Below, one piece after another: positions 1 through 9,319 of a stretch of DNA of 64,000 bases. Origin of the DNA: Thermoleptolyngbya sichuanensis A183 (GTDB taxonomy: Bacteria > Cyanobacteriota > Cyanobacteriia > Elainellales > Elainellaceae); contig NZ_CP053661.1 in NCBI RefSeq assembly GCF_013177315.1, forward strand, positions 1,488,001 to 1,552,000. The letters run 5' to 3'. A model generated the notes under the pieces. It was not told the origin of the DNA and did not search any database. It was given only the letters and a program-made list of their open reading frames with translations. Every line of letters begins with the position of its first letter. Position 1 is the stretch's first letter. The translations under genes and the position numbers were made by a program.

Positions 1-257
1 TGCGTCCAGCGCAGTCGCCTAAAGTGCCCTGCCTTGCCATGTTCTGCGCTCATTCCGGACGGAATTTCGTAGTAGGAAATGTCTCGCGTCTGGGTTTTAG
101 AAATTTGATGCTGTGCTTCTAGGGAGGCTAAAAGCAGAGTGTTTTGAACTGCCAGATGGGGTGCAACATTGAGCGCATAGGTGGCTAATCCAGTAGGGCG
201 ATCGCCCACCACCGACAAACTCACAATCAGGTCAGCCGAATCAGAGATCGCCCCCAT
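1..257 (-). CDS. Glycosyltransferase, N-terminal part (cut by window edge)
   Basis: This frame was read by hand from the reverse strand. It runs from an ATG at 257 to the window edge without a stop, giving about 85 residues. The segment GDRPTGLATYALNVAPHL resembles the start of GT4-type cyanobacterial glycosyltransferases, where a Pro-Thr-Gly-x-x-Thr-Tyr-Ala motif follows the first beta strand. The later segment GHFRRLRWT also fits that family, in which a G-H-x-x-R-L-x-W-T motif precedes the first helix of the acceptor domain. It would transfer a sugar from a nucleotide-sugar donor onto a cell-surface polysaccharide or lipid. No clear ribosome site precedes the ATG, and a GTG in frame at 290 is an alternative start. 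A weak ORF ends inside this start (17-base overlap). The family call is from motif memory; donor and acceptor cannot be read. Confidence 0.7.
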   Translation of the reverse strand, partial: MGAISDSADLIVSLSVVGDRPTGLATYALNVAPHLAVQNTLLLASLEAQHQISKTQTRDISYYEIPSGMSAEHGKAGHFRRLRWT

Positions 258-777
258 GCTCAGAGTCCAAATTGGAACACCCACCCGGCTCACATTCCTG
301 CCAACATCCTACAAGACATCGATGCTCTGCGTTTCGATTGGATGTCCAACAGTGTCTCAAACAGCGAGATTCAGTCACATCAAAAGCGTAAGCGCTGGCT
401 GAGGTTATATCCGCATTCTCTGTCAATTGTTCTTGTATCCAAAAGCCACTCAACTCGACTGCCGGAACGTCCAGTTGAGTGTCTTCTGTTGTATAAGCTA
501 GTGGTTCAGAGACTGCATTATCCGTACCCAAATCCTCTGGTCGGCTATCTGAAGAGTTAGTTTGCCCCGACTGATTGCTGCACCAAATCAGCGAAAATAA
601 ACTGGGCAACCATAGGTTGATTCTATTTACGCTAGATAAAATTAGATTGAGATACAGCCTGGATCGACCCTGCCTTTGCAAGGAGGCTCCAAGCATCGCC
701 TGAGGGAATCGCCACTGCCTTTGCAAGGATGCTCCGAGCATCATCTGAGGAAGTGGCATTGTAGGATAACTGTACAT
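241..777 (-). CDS. Doubtful repeat-containing ORF, possible exported protein
   Basis: This open frame of 178 codons matches no family I recognise. Its N-terminus carries two copies of a 15-residue repeat around the motif MLGASLQRQ, encoded by the tandem DNA repeat at 670-758. A hydrophobic stretch ending in FSLIWCSNQ could be a lipoprotein signal if translation starts at an internal Met. The rest is Ser/Thr/Glu-rich, and the last third is Cys-rich in a way that suggests non-coding sequence. It ends 17 bases inside the glycosyltransferase start, so it could be a coupled upstream gene, but the repeat-derived N-terminus argues against a conserved protein. Confidence 0.2.
   Translation of the reverse strand: MYSYPTMPLPQMMLGASLQRQWRFPQAMLGASLQRQGRSRLYLNLILSSVNRINLWLPSLFSLIWCSNQSGQTNSSDSRPEDLGTDNAVSEPLAYTTEDTQLDVPAVELSGFWIQEQLTENADITSASAYAFDVTESRCLRHCWTSNRNAEHRCLVGCWQECEPGGCSNLDSEHGGDL
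670..758. repeat. 45-bp tandem repeat, two imperfect copies
   Basis: Two adjacent copies begin CTGCCTTTGCAAGGA at 670 and again at 715, with a few mismatches. The period is a multiple of three, so the reverse-strand frame also repeats. It resembles the short tandemly repeated repetitive sequences common between cyanobacterial genes. Confidence 0.75.
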
Positions 778-1348
778 AAGATCAACCCCAAAAATAGCTA
801 AGCGTCTGCAAAGATTATTAAACTTTTGCAGTTAGAGTTTTGCAGTTGAAGTGTCGAGGCTACGCAAATAGACTTGCAAAAAGTCATTTCCGTTTATTTG
901 TGTCAGCTTGCTTCAGGATTGGATTCTGAAACGCAAGATCGGACTTGAATCTTCCCAGAAGTGTTGAATCTTGATGGTAAAACTTTACAAAAAGCACTCT
1001 CAAGAGGCGGATTATTGAGAATGGAAGCAATAAGTAGGTCATTACAGGCAGAATTATAGATCTTTTGTACTGGATTCAGCTATGAACTTGCCCTGCTAAC
1101 ATTGCGTTCAACACTTCTGGAATCTTCCCTCTAGAAATCAAATGCCAAACTCCGGGAGTAAGAGTCGTAACTCAATTCTCTCCCATCAAGAGACATACTT
1201 AGAGAATACTTTGAGGAAGGGGCGATCGCCTCACCCGCCTGCCTCATCCAGACGCATCATTTCTGAGTTTGATTAACGCTAGCTGCGGCTAAACGGGTAT
1301 AGAAATCAACTAAAATTTATATTAGTAAAGCTATCGACTTCATCCTCT
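778..1348. other. Intergenic region upstream of hisG
   Basis: About 570 bases with no convincing gene. It is AT-richer than the coding regions and holds one HIP1 site near 1222. It must contain the divergent promoters for hisG on the right and the reverse-strand glycosyltransferase side on the left. I could not pick a single -10/-35 pair with confidence. Confidence 0.5.
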
Positions 1349-2053
1349 ATGCTGACCGTTGCGCTGCCCAAAGGCGGGCTGCTAAAAGACAGTATTCAGC
1401 TTTTTCAAGCCATCGGGCTTGATTTCAGCGAGTTTCTCAACCCAGCCAATCGCCAGCTTGAAATCCTTGATAGCAGTGGGCGGGCGCACGGGCTGCTAGT
1501 TCGTAATTACGACGTGCCCGTTTATGTGGAATATGGACAAGCACACCTAGGCGTGATTGGTTACGACGTGTTGCGTGAAAAACAGCCCAAGGTTGCCCAT
1601 CTGGTGGACTTGGGATTTGGGCAATGCCGCATGTCGGTCGCGGTCAAAGCGACCAGCCCCTATCGCTCAGCACTCGATCTGCCGCCCCACTGCCGAGTTG
1701 CGTCCAAGTTTGTGCGCTGCGCCCACGACTATTTTCAGAGCCTAGACTTACCCGTAGACATCGTGCCGCTCTATGGGTCTGTAGAGCTGGGGCCAATCAC
1801 AGGGATGTCAGAGGCGATCGTGGACTTGGTGGCTACCGGGCGCACCCTCCAGGAAAACAACCTGATTGAAATCGATCGCCTGTTTGAAAGTACGGCCCGA
1901 CTGATTGCCCATCCGCTCAGCTATCGGCTCAATCAAGACGGCGTGCAGGATATTGTGGAGCAACTGCGGACACACACTTCTCAAGTAGTCGCTGGCAAAG
2001 CCGTGGCTGAGGCTGCAATTAAAACTGTGGTTGAAACTCCGGCTTCTGCCTGA
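1349..2053 (+). CDS. hisG: ATP phosphoribosyltransferase, short form (HisG)
   Basis: HisG catalyses the first committed step of histidine synthesis, joining ATP and PRPP to give phosphoribosyl-ATP in the cytoplasm. The protein opens with [14 protein letters not shown], the usual HisG start, and carries [11 protein letters not shown]-like and [17 protein letters not shown] motifs; the last segment forms the PRPP-binding loop. At 234 residues it lacks the C-terminal regulatory ACT-like domain of the long form, so by family knowledge it should need HisZ as partner for activity and feedback. No hisZ is in the window. The ATG at 1349 has only a weak upstream ribosome site (CATCCTCT). The gene stands alone on the forward strand. 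Confidence 0.95.
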   Translation: MLTVALPKGGLLKDSIQLFQAIGLDFSEFLNPANRQLEILDSSGRAHGLLVRNYDVPVYVEYGQAHLGVIGYDVLREKQPKVAHLVDLGFGQCRMSVAVKATSPYRSALDLPPHCRVASKFVRCAHDYFQSLDLPVDIVPLYGSVELGPITGMSEAIVDLVATGRTLQENNLIEIDRLFESTARLIAHPLSYRLNQDGVQDIVEQLRTHTSQVVAGKAVAEAAIKTVVETPASA

Positions 2054-2935
2054 GCCTTGACTCGACCAAGATTGCAAGAATGGCGCTTATTCCGATTGCC
2101 GACCCAAAAGCGTAAAGTGTAAAAAAATATTTAGTTTTCCCGATAGACCCCATATACAGTTGAATTTTTTCGATCAGACAACTATATATAGTAGTTACGG
2201 GAATAGCTTTGGTCAGCAGTAGCGTCTTGAGGCGTGTTTTGCATACTTCTGATCAGCGAATTTGGGTGTTGTTTCCTAGGCTGAGTTTCTGCATTGTGCT
2301 GTCCTTTTGTCTGTAAAGACTGTGTAATGACTCGAAAATCTGCTCTGGGAGCGCGTCTAGATTGTTGAAAAAGAAGTTAGAACGCCAACAGTCGGTTATG
2401 CTGGTGAAGCTGTGGAGATGATTTCGATCGGACGCAATTTCGACTGAAGTCGATCTGGCTTTGATGTTCCGGGTTTGATTTGGATTTGATTTGGATTTGA
2501 TCTGAGTTTACGCTACGGGTTTCGGTTACCACTCAGGTTTCAAGACTGTGGGCAGCGGTTCAAGCGCTGCTAGAGGTTGTTTGACATAAGTTGTTTGAAC
2601 TGCTGATTCTTCAATGTTTCTAGCATTGAAGATCTGCTTTTTGTCGGCTTGTTTCATGCCGCAGGTCGAAGATCAGGGTGTCGCGTGCCTGCGTGGGCGC
2701 TGAGGTAGATTCGGCTTCATTGAAGCAGATTCAACCAGGTCTTTCAGGCAGTTCTTTCTGGCAAATCTTTCAGAACTAGACGCTGCTTTAGAGAGCGCTT
2801 TGTCTGGAGTGCGCTACCTGGGGTGCGCTACCTGGAATATGCTCCAGGGTTTTGCTCAACAAGCTGCTTTTCAAGTCCGGCGGCAACCATACCATTGCTT
2901 AAATTTCAACTAAATCTCAGCAAGGAGCCATTCTT
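2054..2935. other. Long intergenic region / leader upstream of a small protein gene
   Basis: This stretch of 880 bases has no ORF that looks coding. It begins AT-rich (TAAAAAAATATTT near 2122, a plausible promoter zone) and becomes GC-richer. It holds a direct repeat of GATTTG units near 2477-2500, a stem with CTTCAATG and CATTGAAG arms near 2610-2632, and a doubled GTGCGCTACCTGG at 2809-2834. The hairpins and repeats sit between the likely promoter zone and the small gene at 2936, so a long structured 5' leader is possible. Confidence 0.5.
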
Positions 2936-3205
2936 ATGACCTATCAAGATCAGCTTAGCCCTTGGGTTGTCTACAAGCTGCTGCCCACTATGCAGAATGC
3001 TCCCGTAGCGCGGTTTCGCTATCGCAACGATGCGGAATCTTATCTGAAGCTGGTGAGTCGCGTTTTGCCCCAAACTTCGTTTCTGATTTCCTTTGATGGG
3101 CCGATCCGTCCCGCGACAGAGCAGCCTGCTAAAGCTACTCCGACGACTGCTGCAAAGACGACTAAAAAAGCACGAACCACCCGCCGCAAAACGTCGCTAG
3201 CCTGA
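2936..3205 (+). CDS. Small basic-tailed protein of unknown function
   Basis: This 89-residue protein has a good ribosome site (AAGGAG, 8 bases before the ATG). Residues 1 to about 58 form a compact mixed fold (PWVVYKLLP, then RFRYRNDAESYLKLVSRVLP). The tail after residue 62 is Ala/Thr/Lys/Arg-rich (TTKKARTTRRKTS) and looks disordered and nucleic-acid-binding. I do not recognise the family; similar short proteins of the type 'WVVYRLLP...F..R.DAE.Y' occur in cyanobacteria. It is cytoplasmic, with no signal peptide. The unusually long upstream region suggests post-transcriptional control. The hairpin at about 3239-3264 after the stop may serve as a terminator. Confidence 0.75.
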   Translation: MTYQDQLSPWVVYKLLPTMQNAPVARFRYRNDAESYLKLVSRVLPQTSFLISFDGPIRPATEQPAKATPTTAAKTTKKARTTRRKTSLA

Positions 3206-3238
3206 TAGGTGGTCTTTCAAAGAAATTGCTGATCTTCC

Positions 3239-3264
3239 AAGCTGTCCTGAAGCAGACAGGCAGC
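3239..3264. terminator. Hairpin between convergent genes
   Basis: The arms CAAGCTG and CAGCTTG, extended by TCCTG/CAGG, form a stem between the stop of the small forward gene and the stop of the reverse SRPBCC gene. There is no clear T run, so it is only terminator-like. Confidence 0.4.
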
Positions 3265-3294
3265 TTGAAAGATGAGTGACGGATTCTGAACGCT

Positions 3295-3828
3295 CTACGG
3301 GCGAACGGCTTGGCGTTCTAAATAGGTCGTCACGCCGCTGCCCATTTGCACTAGGTTGGGGCCGATCTTTTTGCCCAAAAAGTCCTCCACGATGCCGCTG
3401 ACCATGCCTGCCAGGAACGGCGGAACGTCCTTGAGCTTGCGGGGATCAATGATGAGTTCTCCCCGGCTTTCGATGACGGTCATCCCCTCGTTTTCAAAAA
3501 AGTGATTCGTGCCCAAGCAGCGTACTGCTTCGGTAAAGGCGTGGGTTTCGATTTGCCATTCAGTGGTGAAGCGATCGCCATGCCAGACGGCGTGTTCTGT
3601 CCAGGACAGCATCGACTCGTTCAAAAAGGCGCGGGCTGCGGTTGGGATATCGCCGCCTCCCTGCCACTCGTTGACGAATTTTATCCAGTCGCCATTTCCC
3701 TCGCGCGATCGCACCTGCACGCCTCGGATATTGGGCATATAGGGCACTAACTCCATGAGCTTGTCGCGGTAGGTGGAGTAGACCAGCGGGCGGGGAAACG
3801 GAACACGAGTATCGGCAGAGATGAGCAT
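3295..3828 (-). CDS. SRPBCC (START-like) family protein
   Basis: This cytoplasmic protein has 177 residues. It starts with ADTRVPFPRPLVYSTYRDKLMELVPYMPNIRGV, the pattern of the SRPBCC/polyketide-cyclase fold, in which a first strand ends in a Pro-containing loop before a helix. It closes with a long amphipathic C-terminal helix (about residues 140-170) that would line the hydrophobic pocket. Members bind lipids, pigments or other hydrophobic ligands; the ligand cannot be read here. It lies downstream of clpB on the same strand, but a 150-base gap with a terminator-like hairpin argues for separate transcription. The start ATG at 3828 is the first in frame. Confidence 0.7.
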   Translation of the reverse strand: MLISADTRVPFPRPLVYSTYRDKLMELVPYMPNIRGVQVRSREGNGDWIKFVNEWQGGGDIPTAARAFLNESMLSWTEHAVWHGDRFTTEWQIETHAFTEAVRCLGTNHFFENEGMTVIESRGELIIDPRKLKDVPPFLAGMVSGIVEDFLGKKIGPNLVQMGSGVTTYLERQAVRP

Positions 3829-3924
3829 TGGCGGTGTCAGGAATTTACTATTTCCAGTTATAGAGGTTTTGGGTGCAAACCCGATGTATTTAGGACTGGG
3901 CCTGAAGTGGGCAATTCCGATCCC

Positions 3925-3957
3925 CCCTTCAGCCTAAAAAGGCCGAGGGGGGATGCA
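3925..3957 (-). terminator. Probable clpB terminator hairpin
   Basis: Just past the clpB stop, arms CCCCCCTTCAGCC and GGCCGAGGGGGG pair around AAAAA. It is placed to end clpB transcription before the SRPBCC gene. The C6/G6 arms resemble the repeat near 52270, so it may derive from a mobile repeat. Confidence 0.5.
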
Positions 3958-3977
3958 AGAGTTGCCTTATCGCGCCA

Positions 3978-6596
3978 CTAGACGGTGGTTAGCTCGGCGG
4001 GCAGCCGCTTGAAGGCCAGCCGCTCGTGCTCCACATCGACGTAGATCGTGTTGCCGTCGGTGAATTCGCCGCGCAGGATGGCTTTGGCGATCGCCGTTTC
4101 CAGTTCGCGCTGGATGGCTCGCTTTAGCGGACGAGCGCCGTAGACCGGGTCGTAGCCCACATCGGCAAGGAAGTCGAGGGCTGCGTCGGAGAGGCGCAGC
4201 ACCATCTTGCGGACTTCCAGACGTTGTTCCAGCCGGGCCACTTGCAGGCGCACGATGTTCCGCAGTTCCGACTTTTGCAGGCTGTGGAAGATGATGAATT
4301 CATCCACGCGGTTGAGGAATTCGGGACGGAAGTGCGATCGCATCGCCTCGATCACTCGACCCCGCATTTCGTCGTAGCGGCTGTTGTCGCCGGCCACGTC
4401 GAGGATGTATTGCGAGCCGATGTTGCTGGTCATGATGATGATGGTGTTTTTGAAATCCACCGTGCGTCCCTGAGAATCGGTAACGCGCCCATCATCGAGG
4501 ATTTGCAGCATGACGTTGAACACGTCGGGATGGGCTTTTTCGATTTCGTCGAACAGCACCACGGCATAGGGGCGGCGACGAATTGCTTCGGTGAGTTGTC
4601 CGCCTTCGTCGTAGCCGACATAGCCCGGAGGCGCACCGATGAGCCTGGAAACGGCGTGTTTCTCCATATATTCCGACATGTCGATCCGCACCATTGCTTC
4701 TTCGCTGTCGAACAGGTAGCTGGCCAGGGCTTTAGCGAGTTCCGTCTTGCCCACGCCCGTCGGCCCCAGGAAGATGAAGCTGGCGATCGGGCGGTTGGGG
4801 TCGGAGAGTCCGGCGCGCGATCGCTGGATCGCGTCCGCCACAGCGGTCACGGCTTCGTCCTGCCCAATCACGCGGCGGTGCAGTTCGTCTTCTAGGTGCA
4901 GCAGCTTCTGCATTTCCGACTCCACCAGCTTGCTGACGGGAATGCCCGTCCACTTGGAGATAATTTCTGCAATATCGGACTCGGTGACTTCTTCCCGCAG
5001 CAGAGATTTGCCGCTGGTTTGGGTCTGCGTCAGGCGCGTTTCAGCATCAGCCAGTTCTTTTTGTAAACTAGCCAGCTTGCCATACTTCAACTCCGCAGCG
5101 CGGTTGAGGTCATAGTCGCGCTCAGCTTGCTGAATTTCGATGTTGACCTTTTCGATCTCTTGCTTAATGCGCTGGATATCCTGAATGATGCCTTTCTCCG
5201 CATCCCACTGAGCATTTAGCGCAGTTTGGGTTTCCTTGAGGTCAGCCAGTTCTTTTTCGAGCCGCTCTAGGCGATCGCGCGAGGCGGTGTCCGTTTCCTT
5301 TTGCAGCGACAGCTTTTCCATCTCAAGCTGCAAGATCTTGCGGTCTACCTCGTCCAGTTCCTCTGGCTTGGAGGTAATTTCCATCTTCAGCTTGGCGGCG
5401 GCTTCGTCCACCAAGTCGATCGCTTTATCGGGCAAGAAGCGGTCTGAAATGTAGCGGTTCGACAGCATGGCAGCCGCCACCAGCGCACTGTCGGAGATCT
5501 TCACGCCGTGGTGGTTTTCGTAGCGTTCGCGCAGACCCCGCAGGATCGAGACGGTATCTTCCACCGACGGCTGATCCACATACACCTGCTGGAATCGGCG
5601 CTCCAAGGCTGCATCTTTTTCGATGTACTTGCGGTATTCGTCCAGCGTGGTCGCGCCAATGCAGCGCAGTTCGCCCCGCGCCAGCATGGGCTTCAGCAGG
5701 TTGCCCGCATCCATCGCGCCCTGGGTTGCGCCCGCGCCGACGACGGTGTGGATCTCGTCGATAAACAGAATAATTTGCCCGTTGGAGTCGGTGACTTCCT
5801 TCAGCACCGCCTTCAGGCGTTCTTCAAACTCGCCGCGATATTTCGCGCCCGCAATCAGTGCGCCCATGTCCAGGGCAATCAGCTTGCGGTCTTTCAGCGA
5901 TTCGGGTACGTCGCCCTTGACGATGCGCTGGGCCAGCCCTTCGGCGATCGCCGTTTTGCCCACGCCCGGTTCGCCAATCAGCACGGGGTTATTCTTTGTG
6001 CGGCGCGACAGGATTTGGATCGTGCGGCGAATTTCGTCGTCCCGCCCGATCACTGGGTCAAGCTTGCCCTGCTTGGCCGATTCGGTCAGGTCGCGTCCGT
6101 ATTTTTCCAGCGCCTCGTATTTGCCTTCGGGGTTTTGGTCGGTCACTTTTTGGCTGCCTCGCACTTGTTCTACGGTTTGCTTGAGCTTGGCTTCGTCGAG
6201 CCGGATATCCTGGAACAGCGATCGCCCAAATCGGTCATCCTTGGGATAGGCCAGCAGCAGGTGTTCGACGGAAATAAAGTCGTCACCTAGCTCCTTGCGG
6301 GCGGCTTCGGCGCGATCTAGCAGCGTGTCGAGCGATCGCCCCAGATACACCGACGAACCGCCGCCGGATACCTTCGGCTGCCGCGCAATGTAGCTATCGG
6401 TAAACTCGCGCACCCGCTGCACATTTACGCCCGCCCGGTTGAAAATGCTGACGGCCAGCCCGTCTTGCTCTAGCAACGCCTTCATCAGGTGTTCGGTTTC
6501 AATCTGCTGCTGTTTGGACTGGCGGGCAATTTCCTGGGTGTTGACAATGGCTTCCCAGGCTTTTTCGGTGAATTTGTCAGGACTAGTCGGTTGCAT
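3978..6596 (-). CDS. clpB: Chaperone ClpB (AAA+ disaggregase)
   Basis: ClpB is a hexameric ATP-driven disaggregase that works with DnaK to recover aggregated proteins after heat stress. At 872 residues the protein is full length. It has two Clp-N repeats (about 1-150), a first AAA+ module with Walker A GEPGVGKT (about 205) and an intact Walker B (LFIDEIHT), a coiled-coil middle domain (about 400-530) rich in Glu/Leu/Lys, and a second AAA+ module with GPTGVGKT (about 605). The ClpP-binding IGF loop of ClpA/ClpC is absent, as expected for ClpB. Cyanobacteria usually carry two clpB genes; I cannot say which this is. No CIRCE or other heat-shock operator is visible upstream. Confidence 0.97.
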   Translation of the reverse strand: MQPTSPDKFTEKAWEAIVNTQEIARQSKQQQIETEHLMKALLEQDGLAVSIFNRAGVNVQRVREFTDSYIARQPKVSGGGSSVYLGRSLDTLLDRAEAARKELGDDFISVEHLLLAYPKDDRFGRSLFQDIRLDEAKLKQTVEQVRGSQKVTDQNPEGKYEALEKYGRDLTESAKQGKLDPVIGRDDEIRRTIQILSRRTKNNPVLIGEPGVGKTAIAEGLAQRIVKGDVPESLKDRKLIALDMGALIAGAKYRGEFEERLKAVLKEVTDSNGQIILFIDEIHTVVGAGATQGAMDAGNLLKPMLARGELRCIGATTLDEYRKYIEKDAALERRFQQVYVDQPSVEDTVSILRGLRERYENHHGVKISDSALVAAAMLSNRYISDRFLPDKAIDLVDEAAAKLKMEITSKPEELDEVDRKILQLEMEKLSLQKETDTASRDRLERLEKELADLKETQTALNAQWDAEKGIIQDIQRIKQEIEKVNIEIQQAERDYDLNRAAELKYGKLASLQKELADAETRLTQTQTSGKSLLREEVTESDIAEIISKWTGIPVSKLVESEMQKLLHLEDELHRRVIGQDEAVTAVADAIQRSRAGLSDPNRPIASFIFLGPTGVGKTELAKALASYLFDSEEAMVRIDMSEYMEKHAVSRLIGAPPGYVGYDEGGQLTEAIRRRPYAVVLFDEIEKAHPDVFNVMLQILDDGRVTDSQGRTVDFKNTIIIMTSNIGSQYILDVAGDNSRYDEMRGRVIEAMRSHFRPEFLNRVDEFIIFHSLQKSELRNIVRLQVARLEQRLEVRKMVLRLSDAALDFLADVGYDPVYGARPLKRAIQRELETAIAKAILRGEFTDGNTIYVDVEHERLAFKRLPAELTTV

Positions 6597-7123
6597 AGCG
6601 TCGTTAGAAGTTGGGGGTTAGGGGTAAGAATTTTAGATTTTGGGATTTTGGATTTTGGGATTTTGGACGTTTAGGAGCCATCGGGTTTGAGCCGAAACCG
6701 AAAATCGAAAATCCAAAATCCGCTACCGGAATCCCTGAAGCGTGGGATCATACAGTCTGGCTAATCGTCCGGCTTACAGTCCGGCTTACAGTCCGGCTTA
6801 CAGTCTGGCCAACCCGGTATATAAACTCATTCTACGGAGGGAGGGGCGATCGCCAGGATCGGGCTTCCCACCCCGCGCAATACGGTTTCCATTAATTTTT
6901 CTTAAAACAATGGGAAACGGGCAGACAAAGGCGGTTTGACGGGTTCACGCTTGAGAAATTGCCCCTGAGAAATGGGCATTCTGAAACAGGGCTGTCTGAA
7001 ACAGGGCTGTCTGAAACAGGCATCGATGGTTTCGGGATTTGCCATTGGATACGGCTAATGAATACGGCTAATGAATACGGCTAGTACAGTAGCGAGCGCC
7101 GGGGTGCGCGGTAGGGCAAAGCA
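6597..7123. other. Repeat-rich intergenic region between clpB and the WG kinase
   Basis: This region separates divergent genes and is built largely of repeats: GATTTTGG-type oligomers at 6630-6666 facing their complement at 6697-6720, the 12-bp array at 6751-6810, two copies of CTGTCTGAAACAGGG around 6990-7018, and three copies of ATACGGCTA spaced 13 bases at 7049-7083. It must also hold both promoters. Confidence 0.6.
6751..6810. repeat. 12-bp tandem repeat, five copies
   Basis: Five adjacent units of the form TACAGTCCGGCT follow without spacers; the outer ones carry one to three changes. The array lies upstream of the WG-repeat kinase. Confidence 0.85.
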
Positions 7124-8947
7124 ATGTTAATCGGCGGGCGGTATGAAACGATTCGAGAATTAGGGCGCGGGGGCTTTGGCAAGACGTATCTGGCCGAAGA
7201 CACTTACCGTCGCAATAGCCCCAAGTGCGTGGTCAAAAAGATTCAGCCCCAGTCGAAGCTGCCGTCGGTGTTGGCTCCAGCGCGATCGCTCTTTGAAGCC
7301 GAGGTCGAGAAGCTGTATCTGATCGGCAAGCACGACCAGATTCCCAAACTTTACGACCATTTGGAGCAGGGTGGCGAGTTTTATCTGGTGCAAGAGCTGA
7401 TCGACGGGCACGATTTGCGGCAGTCGCTCTTTTTGGGCGATCGCCGCGATGAGAAAGAAGTGCTGGGCTTTTTGCATGAGGTGCTAGAGATCCTCGCAGT
7501 GGCCCATGCCCAGAACGTCGTGCATCAAGACCTGAAGCCACAAAACCTGCTGCGCCGCTGGAGCGACAAAAAGCTAGTGCTGATCGACTTTGGCAATGTC
7601 AAGGTGATCCGCCATTTGATGGTGAATGCCGAGGGCAAGCCCTACTTTACGCAGACCGTTGGTACGGCGGGCTACGTGCCGCCCGAACAGTCTGCCGGAC
7701 AGCCCATTCCTGCCAGCGACCTTTATGCGCTGGGAATGCTGGCAATTCAGGCGCTCACGGGCTATTCTCCCAAACAGCTTCCCCGCGATCCGGCGACAGG
7801 CGAAATCGCATGGCGGGACGAGGCGCGGGTCAGCGCTCAGCTTGCCGATGCGCTGGATGGCATGGTGCGTCAATCCGTCGAGCAGCGCTTCCAGTCCGTG
7901 GCCGAGGTGCTGGCGGCGCTGCCTGCACTGCCGACTGCAAAAACCCTCTCCCCAGAAGAACTCGCTAGCTTTTTGGGCGAGCCAGAACCGCCGCGCTATG
8001 AACTGGCGATCGCCCCCCAGTTTGACCTAGCACGAAACTTTTCTGAGGGGCTGGCGGCCGTCGTGCTAAAGAATCGCCTCGGCTACATCAGCACGTCTGG
8101 CGAAATTGCCATCCCGCTCAAAATCGAAGTCGATCCCATCGGCATCTACCGCGAAGGGGCCTACGAGTTCTCTGAGGGGCTAGCGCGAATCTCCGTTGGG
8201 CAGCGCTGGGGCTACATCAATGATCTGGGAAAACTGGCGATCGCCCCCCAGTTCGACAGCGCTGAAAACTTCGTCAACGGGCTGGCGCGGGTCGAGCAAA
8301 ACCACCGCTACGGCTACATCGACACGCGGGGGCAATGGCTGATCAAGCCGCAGTTTGAGAGTGCCGCGCCCGCCTTCCGCGAAGGATTGGCGGGGGTGGA
8401 AATCGACCATCGCTACGGCTATATCAGCCCCGCCGGAAAAGTCATCATCCCGCCCCAGTTCGACAGCGCCGACGAGTTCTCCGAAGGGCTGGCCCGCGTC
8501 ACGCTCCAGGGCAAATACGGCTTTATCGACAAAACGGGCGCACTGGTGATTCCTGCCGAGTTTGACGTGGCCCACACGTTTCAAAATGGGCTGGCGCGAG
8601 TCCGCATCGACGGGCGCTACGGCTACATCAACCCCGCAGGCGAACTCGTCATCCCCGCCCAGTTCGACGACACCTTTAGCTTCACCGATGGACTCGCCCT
8701 CGTGCGCCACGAAGACCGCTATGGCTATATTGCTCCAGAGGGCAAAGTCGTCATTCCGCTGAAGTTTGAAGATGCCTTTCCCTTTTCTGAAGGTCTGGCC
8801 GCCGTGAAGCTGGGCGGACTCTGGGGCTTTATCGATCTCCAGGGAACCTTCGTGGTTGAGCCGCAGTTTGCCGACGCTGGCTCCTTTCATGGCGATCGCG
8901 CTGCGGTCAAGCAAGGCGGGCGGTGGGGGTATTTGGGCAGGGCGTGA
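7124..8947 (+). CDS. Serine/threonine protein kinase with WG repeats
   Basis: This 607-residue protein joins a Hanks-type kinase (about 1-270) to a C-terminal array of WG repeats (about 290-605). The glycine loop is GRGGFGKTY at 14-22, the ATP-anchoring lysine lies in CVVKK at 38-39, the catalytic loop is HQDLKPQN near 133 and the metal motif is DFGN near 155. The catalytic loop has Gln in place of the usual Arg, so it is a non-RD kinase, but the catalytic Asp and Asn are present. About eight repeats of the form 'APQF..A..F.EGLA.V....+YGYI...G' follow, each about 35 residues and likely folding as a solenoid for ligand or protein binding. No membrane segment is seen, so it is cytoplasmic. Substrate unknown. 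The short-repeat arrays just upstream may matter for expression. Confidence 0.93.
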   Translation: MLIGGRYETIRELGRGGFGKTYLAEDTYRRNSPKCVVKKIQPQSKLPSVLAPARSLFEAEVEKLYLIGKHDQIPKLYDHLEQGGEFYLVQELIDGHDLRQSLFLGDRRDEKEVLGFLHEVLEILAVAHAQNVVHQDLKPQNLLRRWSDKKLVLIDFGNVKVIRHLMVNAEGKPYFTQTVGTAGYVPPEQSAGQPIPASDLYALGMLAIQALTGYSPKQLPRDPATGEIAWRDEARVSAQLADALDGMVRQSVEQRFQSVAEVLAALPALPTAKTLSPEELASFLGEPEPPRYELAIAPQFDLARNFSEGLAAVVLKNRLGYISTSGEIAIPLKIEVDPIGIYREGAYEFSEGLARISVGQRWGYINDLGKLAIAPQFDSAENFVNGLARVEQNHRYGYIDTRGQWLIKPQFESAAPAFREGLAGVEIDHRYGYISPAGKVIIPPQFDSADEFSEGLARVTLQGKYGFIDKTGALVIPAEFDVAHTFQNGLARVRIDGRYGYINPAGELVIPAQFDDTFSFTDGLALVRHEDRYGYIAPEGKVVIPLKFEDAFPFSEGLAAVKLGGLWGFIDLQGTFVVEPQFADAGSFHGDRAAVKQGGRWGYLGRA

Positions 8948-8987
8948 GGGAAGAGGAAAGAAGAAAGAAGAACGAAGAGGGAAGAAA

Positions 8988-9040
8988 AATGAAGAACGAA
9001 GCTTTTTCCTTTTTCGTTTTTCCTTCTTCATTTTTTCTGC
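8988..9040. terminator. Hairpin after the WG kinase
   Basis: AAAAATGAAGAA and TTCTTCATTTTT form a perfect 12-bp stem about 40 bases past the kinase stop, in a purine-rich tract (GAAGAAAGAAG repeats from 8950). It can act on both strands. Confidence 0.45.
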
Positions 9041-9042
9041 TG

Positions 9043-9174
9043 TCACCCCGTCACGCCGTCGCACCCCTGAAGCCCTACATACACCAGCGCCAGCAGGCTC
9101 AGCAGCACCAAAATTTTCAGCCCTTTGGTAAATCGCCTAGGGAAACCTTTTGCCAATTTGCGAGTCGGAGGCAT
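9043..9174 (-). CDS. Possible 43-residue membrane protein
   Basis: Read by hand on the reverse strand. The protein has a basic N-terminus (PPTRKLAKGFPRRFTKG), one hydrophobic helix (LKILVLLSLLALVYVGL) and a short Cys-containing tail. The positive-inside layout is what a real single-pass peptide would show. It lies alone between two forward genes. No strong ribosome site is seen before the ATG, and an overlapping antisense ORF is a shadow of the kinase. Function unknown. Confidence 0.45.
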   Translation of the reverse strand: MPPTRKLAKGFPRRFTKGLKILVLLSLLALVYVGLQGCDGVTG

Positions 9175-9319
9175 AAGTGTCGGAGGTATTACGTACAGCG
9201 CCGCCATGCAGTATGGGTCAATCTGTGCCTAACATTCTAGTGGGCAAGAATGAGCTTAGCTAGAGCAGACCAATCCTGATTCCCCGGAAACCCTCTCCCG
9301 AAATATCCCGAAATAGTCT

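Noticed and set aside
4224-6290. Long open frames antisense to clpB
   Set aside because: They mirror the codon structure of clpB on the other strand and have no ribosome sites or family motifs.
6597-6700. Heat-shock operator (CIRCE) for clpB
   Set aside because: No TTAGCACTC-N9-GAGTGCTAA pattern or close variant is present upstream of the start.
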